Shown here piece by piece: positions 1 to 12,600 of a stretch of 64,000 nt of DNA. The DNA is from Cordylochernes scorpioides. Lineage: Eukaryota; Arthropoda; Arachnida; Pseudoscorpiones; Chernetidae. The position numbers were made by a program, and so were the translations under genes. The first letter of the stretch is position 1, and each line of letters begins with the position of its first letter. The DNA is taken from positions 72,445,171 to 72,509,170 of the forward strand of contig CP092871.1 of the NCBI GenBank assembly GCA_030710605.1. The letters run 5' to 3'. A model generated the notes under the pieces. It was not told the origin of the DNA, searched no databases, and was given only the letters and a program-made list of their open reading frames with translations.

Positions 1-3000
1 GTATTGTATATGTTTAACCTGGGCTGGAGGAGGGGTTCCACTTAAAAGGCGCTAACCTGTTATACCTTACTCCGCCGTCTTTAGAGGACTGTATTCTGTT
101 TTCTTTGAGGGAAGATCCGAATGCCGGCGACCTAAGGATGAGGGAGGCTCTATTCTTGGGAGGATGCAATACTTTGCACACGGGAGTACTTTTACCAACT
201 CAGAAGGATGATGCCGACACGACTAACTGGTGACTACTACTTTATTTTCCATCACAATATATACATTTCTAAATACACACGTGACCAGACGTCCGTGGTC
301 AAATTAAATTAAAAACGATATAAAAAGAATAATAAATACATAGATTAATAAACTCCAACAGTATATATATATATATATATATATATAAGATGTCATATTT
401 TATACTTATGATGTAGATATATTGTATGTGAGTGAGAGATATTAAAAAAAGACTTCCTTAAGAATGTTATGATTGAAAAGATTTCATCAGCTTGTTATTT
501 AGGTTTATCAAGTGTGTGTGTGTATTTGAAGAGAGAGAAAGAAGGAATTTTGTTTACTTTGAGAAAAGAGGAATCAGTAGAGGCTAGAGTGTTTTCAAAG
601 TTTAAAAATATAGTTAAATATCTTCAAAAAAGAGGTTTTGTAAAGGGAAAATGCTTGAGAAACTTTCAAGAAGTTGCTTCAATATAAAAGAGAGAATAGA
701 GAGGATCTATTCTTGAGATTGGTAGATGTTTACAGAAAATTTTAGAGAATTTTCTCAAAGGAAATGAAATTTATTGAAAATTGAATCTCTATATTTTAAG
801 TTAGTTTAAAAAATAAATAAACACTCAGAAGATAGAAATTGATTCTTTGTCAAAATCTATTTACAAGGCTATTAATGAAAGAGTTTTGTCTAAAATATCT
901 TTATTTTTTAAAGATTCGTTTTTCTCAATCGTGCACTTTAGAAATACTTTTATTTGAATTTAAGTAATAAAAATGATATCAAATTGAAATAGTTGATCTC
1001 TTCAAACTCACGATTGCAGTAAACAGAGTGATGACTCTTCTGATGAGAGGATGACCTTCGACCTAAACTATCAACTGTAAAAACAACTGATATTATGTAA
1101 ATTCCAATGAGCGACTACCTCCCGGAGAGCATCCTGGGTTATTAATATTTATGCGTGATTATTCATAGTATGTTTATTGCTATTAACTTCTTTAATTATA
1201 TTGTCATGTAGAAAAATGAGAGGTTTTACGTTATTGTTATTGGAGCGCGAAGAGTTTTCTTTATTGTCATAGCGTCTATGGGGGCATAGTCTTCTTGGAG
1301 GGAAATCTTAGCTTTGATCGCAATGGAATCCTGGAGTCAATCGTGATAAATGCAGTTTATCATTGCTTTAAAATTTGTTCGGTGATCTTCAGTTTATCTT
1401 TTCCATCTTACCCAGCTTCTCCAACAGAATTCTAAACAGAAAATGAGTGAAAAACAAACTTAATAACAACAAGACAATTCGATTTGATCAAAATCATTGC
1501 TATGTTATTTTACATTAAAGAGTAGAGAGGCTATGAAAGAAAGATACCGAGTGACAAAATACGTACAAAACAATACTATGTTGATATCTTTTTGAATTAT
1601 TCTGCCACACTATTTTATAAAAGAAATACCTTTTTATTCAATCATGATGAAGAGTTTACCATCTTTTCAACAACGAATGTGAAACCTGTTGCGTAGGTTG
1701 AAAAAACAATCTTTCACAAGGAAACAAATCATTTCCACTCAACCCTCCTATCAAGCCTCTTTACAAAAATGAGCCATAAAACGGCATCAATTATCACGGT
1801 GGTCCATATAATGACATAGTTCTATGTCTAAGGAGCCTGGAATATTAAATAAAGGAGGGAAGGGTCAACAGGTCAGACCGTGCCTGGTCATAATGGATTT
1901 TTAAGTAAGGCTGGGATGGCAACCCGCTCTTCCTCCGTAATGGTGCTTGCATAATTTCACCGCGGTGCAGTACAATGCAGTATTTATACCGCTGTTAACA
2001 TTTTCTCTCTTCGTCGATGTCTCTTACCCCTTTGCCCATTCCTGGTTGGTGTTTCTTGGATCGGCGTTTTGGTGTGGGATTGTTCTGAACGGATTGGAAT
2101 TTCAGAACGCTTTGAATTGCTGATTCAGTATAATACTTTTGATGGATGCTCTTTTTGTGTATAAATATGTACGTGTAGTTTTTATTGTATTTTAATATCG
2201 CGTTTTCATATAAAATATAGTACTCCATAATGAATACATTATGAACTCGATGTAGAACTAAGATTCTTAGAGATATATTAGGGTAAGAATTTTATTTTCA
2301 CATCTAAGGTATGCTTGAGATTTTTTTAGAAAGTATTGATATATGACCATTTTATTCTGGTTGATGCATCTTGGATCTCACAAAATGGATGACTATAAGT
2401 TGAAGACAATAAAAAAAAATTGAAAAAAATTCATTCTGAATGAAATAACTTTCAAAACACTATTAGTGCGTAATTTATACGTTCATCTTTGTTATCAATG
2501 CAAAAATGGGACTTACTCTGATAAGCGACTACCTCTTTGAGCGACCATATTTTATATATATATATAAAATAAGAAACAAAAATTCTCTTTTTCTTTATAA
2601 TTCATTCTTTAATAAACTTTCACATTCAGGAGAGACCAAACGAATCTATGTCTATAAACAGTCTCACTTGGGAGGTTCAGCTAAGGTACAAAGAATGTTT
2701 GTACAAAGAATATCGATCAATTCCTTTTTATAAACTGATACAAACAATAGCCATAGTAGAGAGGTAAACACAGAATAGATAGTCAAGATCAACTTCCGAG
2801 AGAGGACTATCTATCAATAGAGGAGCTTCAGGCTGATATATCTTTATAGGTATTTATAAATGTATTTTATAATTCTATTTCTAATATAACATATTTTGTT
2901 CCAAAAAGAGACACATCTCTCTCTATAAAAATTCATTAAAACAATGTATTTCACGATCTGCTTCACTCAAAGCGCACGAAATTTGGTTGGTTAATAAACC

Positions 3001-4080
3001 ACAACACCGGCTTTCGCAAATTCAGACAGAGTTTCGAACTTTGACCCTCATCAGTACAGTGCCTGCTTCAATTTCAATACATCCAATGAGAGGAGGTATG
3101 AAATCAGACAAATCTATCAAAAAGGTGTTTTAGCTCATCTTAGGCTACAGCCAATCTTAGGCCTATCAGCCTATCTTAGTATAACCTATCTTATGCCACC
3201 GAATACATTATAAAATTGGATTTTGATTTGTGGTATTTGATGTTTAAATGCATTATAAAAAGGGAGAGATGCCATATCATTCCTGAAAATACCCCAAAAA
3301 TAGATATTATTTCATATATAGAATATATATATTCAATTCCTTAACTACTTACGGTTATATGCAAATATAATTATTTTGAGTGTCCATCAAAAGAAAATAA
3401 AGGGAGAGAGGGGAAGAGGATAACCACAACAGCACTCTCACAACATTCCTATGTGCCCTGATTTATCCCATGGGAAGCGCTGTAGACTTGCCTATGAGCA
3501 ACCAAGGCTGGCCGCAGGATTAAGCAGATGCCATATTTAATTACCCCCTTGATTGAAGGCGCTCGCCCAGCGGAAAATTGGCAAGTAATCCTTGGAAAGT
3601 CCTTTTCTAAAAATTGTCTTTGTTCTTGAGGCGTGAAATAAGTGATAAATGTGGTGCGCTCGCTAATTATTTCCACCCTTCCTTTTTATTTATTTATTTA
3701 TCTATATACTTTAAGTAACTTCTTATGATGTGGGTGGGTATGGAAATAAAGTGTAGTTTTCAACGTTATATAAGAGATAGCAGTTTTGGGGAGGCCCAAC
3801 TGGGGTAAATCCAGAATTTTAGCCAGTTTAATCTGCCAGACCGATACTAAGATATATATTTTACTCAAATATTAATAATATATCTCTTGTGTGGGAAACA
3901 CTAGTGAAATCAATAATAAACTATTCCTTATGTGACGGCGCATTTTTGTGTATTCAAAATATTATTAACGCCAATGTATCAATGAGTAGAGAGCCTAATT
4001 TTATTAATGTTTGACCAGCTATTACAACAATGACGTTTTAAACAGTTGTAAACTTGTCTAAGTTAGATTAACAATAGAAT
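1..4080. other. Intergenic or intronic DNA, no gene recognised
   Basis: AT-rich sequence with many short chance ORFs but no recognisable protein domain. An (AT)n microsatellite lies at about 361-388. Positions 1-240 are less AT-rich but give no recognisable product. Short matches to window-wide repeats occur at about 1108 and 2518 (the ATAAGCGACTACCTC-like motif also seen at 47.9 and 52.1 kb) and at about 3785-3842 (weakly like the repeats at 52.6 and 61.7 kb). Confidence 0.5.
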
Positions 4081-4100
4081 AGAAAGAGAGTTCGTTAATA

Positions 4101-4246
4101 CACACACAACTTTATTAAGACAGTCGGTCTTATACAGATTCACCACAGGAAGGAAGCATAGATAGAGCTCCTATACTCCAGGCAGCACAGAACCCAATAG
4201 CCTCCAGGTCCGACACATGTCCAGTGGCCACAGAATCCACCGTGCA
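4101..4246 (-). mobile_element. 5'-truncated LINE 3' end
   Basis: Read on the minus strand this ends in a short hairpin (AAGAC, 5-nt loop, GTCTT), then AATAAAG and a TG-rich tail, the same 3' terminus as at 37.1 kb and at the end of the LINE near 61.3 kb. About 150 bp are shared with the 37.1-37.24 kb copy. The hexamer TTAATA flanks both sides (4095-4100 and 4247-4252), a possible target-site duplication. This is what a heavily 5'-truncated LINE insertion looks like; no coding sequence remains. Confidence 0.65.
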
Positions 4247-4286
4247 TTAATAAAATTTCTACAGGTAAACTCCGTATAATTGGTAC

Positions 4287-4505
4287 AATTGTATAACGAA
4301 TCACAAGTTTTATGAAGGAGCTTCTTTTATTATACTTGTGCTAGCTTTCGAACCTTTCGGTTCTTCAACAGGCGTGGCTAGTATAAATATACTAACAGGG
4401 TATAGTCATACTAGCCACGCCTGTTGAAGAACCGAAAGGTTCGAAAGCTAGCACAAGTATAATAAAAGAAGCTCCTTCGTAAAACTTGTGATTCGTTATA
4501 CAATT
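4287..4505. repeat. Foldback element: near-perfect inverted repeat
   Basis: Two arms of roughly 95-100 bp are almost perfect reverse complements around a loop of about 30 bp. The outer ends read AATTGTATAACGAATCACAA and its complement. Each arm contains GAACCGAAAGGTTCGAAAGC, which resembles motifs in the terminal repeats of Penelope-like elements. That family assignment is a guess; the palindrome itself is plain. Confidence 0.8.
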
Positions 4506-4970
4506 AATAAAATTATTAATAAGTTATTAAGAAGAGATACTTCGAAAATTTCATAGATAGAGATATGGAGTTTGTTTACCTCTTGTTTTTTTTTTTTCAT
4601 AAAACTTTTAAAATTCCTTTTTGCAGATTGTTTTCTGTAAAAATAGGGGATGATGCTGGTGGAGGCCTAGAGTGAGTTGTATGGTTTAGAGATAAGAGGA
4701 AATGTAGACGAAAAAAAAGTTTACAAACATGTGGCTCTAGAGGAATATAATGGAAAGTAAAAATTATATTGACATGATTAGAGAAGAAGTAGTCTTGAGA
4801 AGATTGGAAGAGAGAAACTGAAGGTCATCAGAAATAAGAATTTGATGGTACATGTGTTAAGAGGAATTTTATGATGAAAGTTCTGGAGGAAACAATGATT
4901 GGAAAGGGAATGGTGGTAAGAATTGAACTAATGAATTGAATGACAATCTATGGAGAAATATAAACATTGA

Positions 4971-5174
4971 CAAAACTTAAGGAAGTTTTACATTTTAGCA
5001 TGTGTATTGGAATTCATGCAATAACTCTGAAAGATATTTGATACACAGCGACCTTTATTGAAGACAAACGAGATAACCAAGTGTGAACAAAATTTCTTCT
5101 GTCTCCTTCAAAAAATAGACGACCGGTGCGACATCAAAGATTTTCCACTTCCTTAAGTTTTGTCCATGGGTGTA
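4971..5174 (+). mobile_element. MITE family M1, copy 1
   Basis: About 200 bp beginning near GACAAAACTTAAGGAAGT and ending near ACTTCCTTAAGTTTTGTCCA, which are reverse complements of each other. The internal sequence (GTGACCTTTATTGAAGACA..., a poly-T/A tract, then GACCGGCGACATCAAAGA) matches the copies at 17.0, 29.1, 39.8-40.7, 46.9 and 53.2 kb. TA flanks in the cleaner copies suggest a non-autonomous Tc1/mariner-type element. Confidence 0.7.
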
Positions 5175-7578
5175 AAGAGGTCAAGATAGAGAATCATTGC
5201 GCTACTGTAGATTTGTTCAAGAGAAAAGAAGAAGCTAACACATACAATCACATATAGATATCTGAAGATTTATTTTTACTTGATGAAACTACCGAGAGGG
5301 TTTACCGCTGATGAACCACTGAATTTACCCTCATTGTAACAAGAAACCACGGTAAGAACAGTCTACATCTCTTAAAAAAAAAATTGAACATCGAAATAAT
5401 TCGTTCTAATAATCAAACATTGTGTTGATCATATAGTTATCGGAATCATTGTTGAGCTCATTGTGTTAATAGAGACATTGTTATATGCCCATTGTTATAT
5501 AATCATATCAACGATATAGCCATGTATTTCTAAGCCCATTGTTTCCTAATGTGTTGTATAGCATTTGTTACCCATGTAGCTTTTTACATAAATAACATTG
5601 TTGCATACCCTTTGTTTATTTATCTTTGATGGAAATTACGATTGAGAATTGGGGTTTTGTAGTAGCTAAATGAAATAAGCTGTAAATGTTTGAAAATCAT
5701 AGGATCTGAGTTCGAAATCTGCATTTAACAGTTTTTTTAAACATTCAACCAATATTTTCCGATATATCCAAAGTGAAAGATGCCTTATATTTTCAATTGC
5801 CATATTTGCATAAATAGGTCTATAGTGGTTTTGACTATCTAATGTATTTCTTTCTCCGAGGGATGTGTTTCGTATTCTGTGTATTTCCTTTACACACAAA
5901 GGTTTTATTAGTAATCGTTGAATTCATGTGACATATGTGATGCAGCAAACACTATAACTTACCATGATTATCATAACCTATTCCACATGTATATGTGATA
6001 AGTTTAAAGTTATTTAAAAGTTCTAATATACACATTGATATATAATTTTAAAATATGAACTAGTTTTATTATAACTACTCTTATCAACCAACACACACAA
6101 GTAGTAGATAACGCTTTTTTAATCAATCATTTTATATATGCAAATTTCTGTATGTAAATAACCTGGTGTATAAATAAACGTTGAGTTTATATAGATTTGT
6201 GATATGCGTTCGTTAATGTATATATAAGGAATCTCTCTTTGTATAACTATAAGTAGAATAGTTAGGCTTATACCATCTGTTATAAGAGATTGTTATACAA
6301 ATATTCCTCGAAAAACGATTCCATCAAACGATAATAAAAATCGTCTGCGCGAGTTTGGAGTAGTGATCGTTTAGCCAAAAAAAAAAAAAAAAAGATGTCG
6401 TCTTCAATCCGGGACTTCCATCAAGTGCAGACGATTCATTTGCAATTCCAGACGAATATTTAAATGCGACCAGACGATCGAACCCTCCCCATGATTTCTC
6501 CTCCAAACGATAAAAAAAGAAGGGAAAGCATTACATTTATTCATGTCCTGTCCATGTTTTATCTCCATTGCATATAGCAATTAGAGATCTGCTTTAAAGT
6601 CCATTACCGTCTAAATGGATTGCCGTATCAATAATCCCTAACCCTAAATTGTTAAGCCTAAAAATTTGTTAACCCTAAATATATTATTTACGAAATAAAA
6701 TTTGTATCATTTTTTTTTCAAGTGTTCTCTATTTTTTTCCATATTAATATATCGTTATTGTGTTTTTTTTTTATAAATGAATATCTTTTAGGAAAATTAC
6801 ATTTAAATTTTCATCTATTTTAATAATTTATTATTGGTAATGTTGATTTATAATAAGAGATTGAAAAATGTATTTATTTATTTATATATATTCATCTTTC
6901 TATCTTTCATTATTATAAATAATTAGAATACATTTCAAGATTGATATTTTTCGCAATTTGAAGGTTTAATTTGATAGAAATCCAGTGTTTAATGTTAATC
7001 TATTGTGAGAGGTAATTTATATATATTTGGGAACATTCAACAGTGTAATTTATTAAGTATTTGTTTGATTTGTGCTATTTTATTTACGCCTTCGTGTAAA
7101 ATGTAACGCTGGAGAGAGCTATATTATTCTAATTAATAAATGTTGTGAATTAGATATTCTTCTTTTATTCAGATAGCTTAATATATACACGTTGAGAAAT
7201 CTCTCTAGAACAAAGCTTTTTATAATAAACTTTAAACAATGATTATTTTTCAAATTTTATTTAATAAAAAGGGCACCTAAATTTTAGCCTTATTCTCTAT
7301 AACGCGAATATTGTATTAATAATTTCGTTATATAGTATATGCGTGATGAAAATGTGAATTTTTCTTACCATTCAAATCAGCATTTGTCCTCTATTTTCAA
7401 CCTATTTTGCATACACACATAAAAATATATATACCGTGCTTATAAAACAATATATATACATCAGAGGTGTTCTATATTATAAAATATACAAGTATCAGAG
7501 TCATCAATTATTCTTTCTTAATCAATTCTGTCACCGTTTGCTTTTGTTAATGGAATAAATACCCAAATATTCTCATAA
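5175..7578. other. AT-rich DNA without recognised genes
   Basis: No domain-bearing ORF, tRNA or clear element is visible. Three CAGACGA/TCGTCTG-type words cluster at about 6336-6480 around a poly-A run. The remainder is simple AT-rich sequence. Confidence 0.45.
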
Positions 7579-7649
7579 CCATCGGTGGTTCAGTGGTAGA
7601 ATGCTCGCCTGCCACGCGGGCGGCCCGGGTTCGATTCCCGGCCGATGCA
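7579..7649 (+). tRNA. tRNA-Gly (GCC anticodon)
   Basis: A 71-nt cloverleaf with A box (TGGTTCAGTGGTAGAA), anticodon loop CTGCCAC with GCC at 7611-7613, and B box GGTTCGATTCC in a GGCCGGG-type T arm. An oligo-T terminator follows directly at 7650. The first acceptor pair is C:C instead of the usual G1:C72, because position 1 reads C; all other stem pairs hold. No intron. It is either functional with a weakened end pair or a recently decayed copy. It lies about 120 bp upstream of a Helitron 3' end. Confidence 0.9.
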
Positions 7650-7766
7650 TTTTTTTTTTTTTACAATTTTTAAAACTCATTTATATATTATACAAGAATG
7701 ACATCCACGGCGCCAATTTATAATTGTAACGAATAGTATTTGAATAAAAGCATTTAATCGGGTAAA

Positions 7767-7796
7767 ACCCGGGCGTTGCCCGGGTCATTCGGCTAG
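7767..7796 (+). mobile_element. Helitron 3' terminus
   Basis: An 8-bp GC hairpin (ACCCGGGC, loop GTT, GCCCGGGT) is followed after 7 nt by CTAG and then T, the classic Helitron 3' end (hairpin, CTRR, insertion between A and T). The same terminus appears in reverse at 41014 and 51270. I could not find a matching 5' TC end upstream, so the element's length is unknown and it may include the tRNA-Gly gene. Confidence 0.7.
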
Positions 7797-7840
7797 TGTA
7801 AAAATATATACCAGAATGGTGCCATATATATATATATATA

Positions 7841-8723
7841 TGTCATAATTTGTATATAATTAAATGCAACCCCGACCCACTATGTATGTACCATGTATGA
7901 TTTTCAAAGACTTAATAAAGAACAAGGTAACTGGAGGGAAGCAAGTAGCATTAAGATATAGGAAGTAGACCTAAAGCTGGCACGACTATTCTGGGCACCC
8001 CTGTGTCAATATTGCAGGGGCAGAAACCGGACGTCTCTAGTGACCAGAAGTTATAAAGGTTAAAGCTAACACCCAATATTTCCGGCAAAGACAGGACGTA
8101 TCCAATATCCACAGAAGTTATATTAGTATAGAGACACCCCATACTTCCGACCCAAGATAGGACGTATTTGATAACACGGAAGTAAATAAAGTCAAAATAG
8201 CACTCGACACTTCCTATCAAGCAGACCACAGCTTTCATCAAGGAAAGCCGCGAGCCAATCAAAGGATAGCATCTAAATAGGTCAACCAATAGGGAAAAAG
8301 CATGTGATCATCTCTCAACCAATCAGAGAGAAACGGAGTCTTGGTGTAAAATCGAAAGACAAGGATGGTCAGTTAGGTTTTCGCTCTCATAGGAACAACA
8401 CCTGCAGTAGCGACTTGGCTCCCACCGAGTTCGGATCAGCCTTCGACTTGCTCCCACCAAGGTAACATCTGTTCTAGAGATCTCTCTCTCAGCTCAGCTC
8501 ATAGCTATGTCAATCACCGCCATGTGATCAGATAAGGAACAATCAAACCCGCTCCTTCTCAAACCTTCTTCCCTCCAATCCAGTTGCCTTTTATTTTCAA
8601 AACTCAATCACGTGTCCTGATTATTCCTAACTGTGTGCTTCACTTACCACTCAACGACTGCGCTTCAATCAAATATCACCATTCGCATCCAACAACAAGA
8701 AACCCCGCAACGATATTGCCACA
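7841..8723 (+). repeat. Gypsy-1 5' LTR
   Basis: 883 bp starting TG and ending CA, nearly identical to 15334-16216. It contains AATAAAG near its start (about 7913). The sequence right after the LTR (GAACGGTTAAGTCGAC) does not begin with TGG, so no standard tRNA 3'-end primer-binding site is evident. The minus-strand ORF inside the LTR is a shadow. Confidence 0.93.
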
Positions 8724-8750
8724 GAACGGTTAAGTCGACAGGATAGTGAG

Positions 8751-9685
8751 ATGGAATTAAATCAGGATCCCATAGGCGTAAAGTCAGACGGTCCAACGGA
8801 AACAATGGAAAGAAGGCAAGAAGCAAGGGAGAACGAAGGGGCAGGAGAAAGACAGGAAGTGATCGGCCGAGAGACAACTGCGCCCCTAGCGGACGCCGTC
8901 AATCAGCTGTCAACGCTTCTGACCCGGGCAAAAATTTCTGATGGAGCGGAGTCGGCGATCCCGCCTTTCGACGGCACATACAGCGCGACACAGTTTTTCC
9001 AGACGTTCGACCGAAAAATGGAAGACGCATCCATGGGAGAACAAGAAAAATTACTGCGCCTACCAAACTACCTGGTGCGACAACCCCTGGAACTCTTCAG
9101 GAAACTTCTAGCTGGCCGACCGGAGTTATTTCCAGGTGAGACAAATCCTCCTAGATCTCTACCCTGAGTCAAGCGAAGCGTCCTTTGCGAAATATTTCGC
9201 CATGAAACTCACTGGACAAGCCAACTTAGAGACCTACTACCGGGAAAAAAACCGCCATGGGATTGCAACTAGGACTTCCACAAGAGGTGATCCTCGAGAC
9301 GCTGACAGAAGGACTGCCATTCAACGACCAGCGCCTAGTCCGCGTAGTGCCTCCCGAGAACCTAGGAGAGTGGTTCCGACTGGTACAGCGGATCCACGGA
9401 CCCAGTGTACCGGCAACGCGATCCAGAGAAGATCAACCACCCACAATGTCGGGTCCGTACCACAGCACACCCCGACGCCCAGGTGCATGGAATGCACCTC
9501 TTCCGCCGTCCGATTGCAAGTTCTGCGGCGCGAGACACTGGCACAGCGAATGCCGACGTCGACCAATCCCGACGACCCACGAAAAAGTCCGGACAGTGCA
9601 AACGGTCCCAAAATCACCAGTTCCGACTTCATCACAACCAAGTCAAGCCAGAGACACCTCAGCCGGGCAGCCCTTTCGAGACTGA
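8751..9685 (+). pseudogene. gag: Gypsy-1 gag, broken by two frame changes
   Basis: Structural (capsid/nucleocapsid) protein of the retrotransposon. ATG at 8751 lies 28 nt after the LTR. Capsid-like sequence runs in one frame to about 9130, moves one base forward to a second frame (about 9136-9255), and again at an A7 run (about 9245-9252) to a third frame ending with TGA at 9683-9685. The last part carries a zinc knuckle of form CX2CX3HX4C (CKFCGARHWHSEC, about 9516-9555). Total about 310 codons. Each break equals one extra base, so these may be real mutations or assembly indels, the A7 run especially. Passing from gag into pol needs a further +1 shift. Confidence 0.8.
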
Positions 9686-12600
9686 GGTAGGATCCCTAAA
9701 CCAACTGACTGTCAAACTCTATCTAGCCCCTAATGTATCATGCCCCTTTTTAATTGATACAGGCGCCAGCCTGAGTATAGTGCCATATAATATTTATCAT
9801 ATGCTAAAAACCCACCTGCCTAATTTAACCCTTGAGGGACAGTCACTACACCTCCAAACCCTAAACGGATTTGCAAAAACCATGGGTAAACTAGCTATCC
9901 CACTGACAATAGGACAAATATCACGAAAGGAGTATTTCCATGTAGTAAATGCACCATTGCCATTCGGGATTCTTAGTATCAATAGCCTCCATAAATTCAG
10001 ATTAACCATAGATTTTAATAAATGCACTATACTCCAGCTGGGCGCCCCATTGTCTACCCTTTCCTACCATTTTAATCATGTGTCCAATGTATGCACGTAC
10101 TGGCAATGTCAGGCGATGTCACAAAAAATTTTCCCCACATCCCAACTTTCCGCCTATGACAACCATTGCGTGCATTCATTGAGAAAACCCCACTTATCTA
10201 CATGCCCCTTTTTCACTAAAGCCAATTGCCCTTTTTACATGCCCTCAAATAATCAAACCACAACAATTTCAACTTATAAACCTATCCAAAACGCACCCAC
10301 ACAGCGGGATAACTCGCATACCAAAAACATAGGTGATCACACACCGTTGCACAACTCTCACATGACCAACCCACACAACGAACTCGACACTCACACTAAT
10401 ACACAACAAAACCCTTTACCACATGCATACTACAACCCAACACCTAACACTCACTATACACCACAGTTCACAACACTTCTACAAAGGTACACTCACATTT
10501 TTTCACAGGACAAATTCAACGTACCATGCTTACGGATTCCACCAGTAAAAATACCCACGAATTCCGAAAAAATAATCACCATACGTCCATATCGTGTTCC
10601 GATATGTGACCAACAAGAAATCCGTAACCAAATACAACAAATGCTGGAGAATGGCATCATAGAGCAATCTTTTTCACCTTTCTCGAGCCCTGTCACCCTC
10701 GTCACTAAGCGCGACAAGACCAAACGGTTTTGTATCGATTATAGGAAGGTGAATGAGCTAATCAGCTCTGATGTCCATCCCCTCCCGAGAATCGAGGATA
10801 TCCTAGACCGCCTCGCACAAGCCAAATATTTCTCCACGGCCGACATATCCTCTGCGTATTGGCAAGTCCCAATACACCCCGATTCTCGACCACTGTTAGC
10901 ATTTGCCACCTTTGAAGGATTATACCAACCCACTCGATTACCTTTCGGGTTAAAAACCAGTCCTCAGATTTACGAACGAGCCATAAGTCAGGTCCTACAG
11001 AGACACGGACTTGACTGTGTGGCACATTACTTTGATGATTTCATCATTTACTCCAACACGTTGGAGGAGCATCAAAACCACCTGCGACAATTTTTCGCCT
11101 TTTGCGAAGCGGAGAAGTTACAACTTAACTTCGCAAAATGCGAATTTTTTAAGCAATCCATAAATTTTCTAGGTTACACCATCACAGCTGGTACAATCAC
11201 ACCACTCACACGTAACACCGACATTATCCACGCCATAAAACAACCACACAACCGAAAAACACTACAATCCTTTTTAGGCGCTGTGAACGTCTATAACAAA
11301 TTCATTCCGGAATACGCTCGCTTGCGAGCACCCCTCAACAATCTCCTCAAAAAGGACGTCGTGTGGAACTGGAATGAAGCTTGTCAAGAGGCGTTCATTA
11401 ACCTGAAAGGAAACCTCACACAACACCCCATTTTACACCTTTACAAAGAAGGTCTGCCATGCCAAGTGTATTGCGATGCATCCACCCTCGGTATAGCCGG
11501 CATTCTCAAACAAGTTCACCCTGACGGAAACGTATATCCAGTTCAATATTTCAGCCGAACATTGCGCCCACACGAGAAAAACTACTCCATCTCTGAACTT
11601 GAGTGCTTAGCAATCGTTGAGAGTGTGGAGAAGTTTCGCATCTATCTTATGGGCAGAAAATTTACAATATTTTCTGACCATCACGCATTGCAGTGGTTGA
11701 AAACCATCAAGAACCCGTCCGGTAGACTGTTTCGATGGAGTTTACGACTATCGAGTTACGAATATGAGGTCCGCTACATAAAGGGAAAACTACAATATGA
11801 AGCAGATCTCTTGTCCCGTAACCCGTTTTGTGGATTCTTGGACGCCACCCTTATCAAGACCCACCAATCTCCTCCATCGAAAGAGTCTAGTTTGACCATT
11901 GATCATAATGGATTACATACAGTTTCCCGAAAAGGTGTAACCAAGATTATACTTCCAAAACCACTCATACAACAACTCTTACAAACAGTACACACACAAT
12001 ACAATCACCCCGGTATTTCCCAAATGTCACGAATTATCTCCACACAATATTACTGGCAAGGTATGTCAAAAGATATTAAACAAAAAGTTAAGACCTGTCC
12101 CACCTGCCAATTAACAAAACGTCCAGTAGGACCCACTTACGGAGAATTAAGTCAACCTCCGGAATCTAAAGAACCCTTCGACCTTTTATCTCTGGACACC
12201 ATAGCAGGATTTGCCAAATATGGCAACACCAAGATATACCTCCATGTGGTAGTCGATCATTTTTCACGCTACGCGTGGGCTTTTCCATCTAAATCCACCA
12301 GTACCATCACCTACCAACAGGTACTTAAACGAGTATTCCAGGATGGTTCTCCAAAACGCCTTCTTACAGACAGAGCCCCTGCCTTCACTTCACCCAAATT
12401 TCGTAGTTTTCTCCTTAATAGAAATATTCACCCGTTAATCACAACCAGCAACAACCCACAAGCCAACGGCCTATGTGAACGCCTGAACGCCACCCTCACG
12501 GGAAAACTGAGGTTATTACACCTAGAAAATCCTAAGGTCGCGTGGACCAAGTTGGTCAAGAAGATTACACTTATATATAACAAGACACCCCACTCTACCA

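Noticed and set aside
1036..1065. CTGATGAG at 1036 and again at 32258 as further hammerheads
   Set aside because: No GAAA partner, stem II or stem I complementarity follows.
7951..8289. 112-codon minus-strand ORF in the Gypsy-1 LTR
   Set aside because: It is inside the LTR, is present in both LTRs and has no domain.
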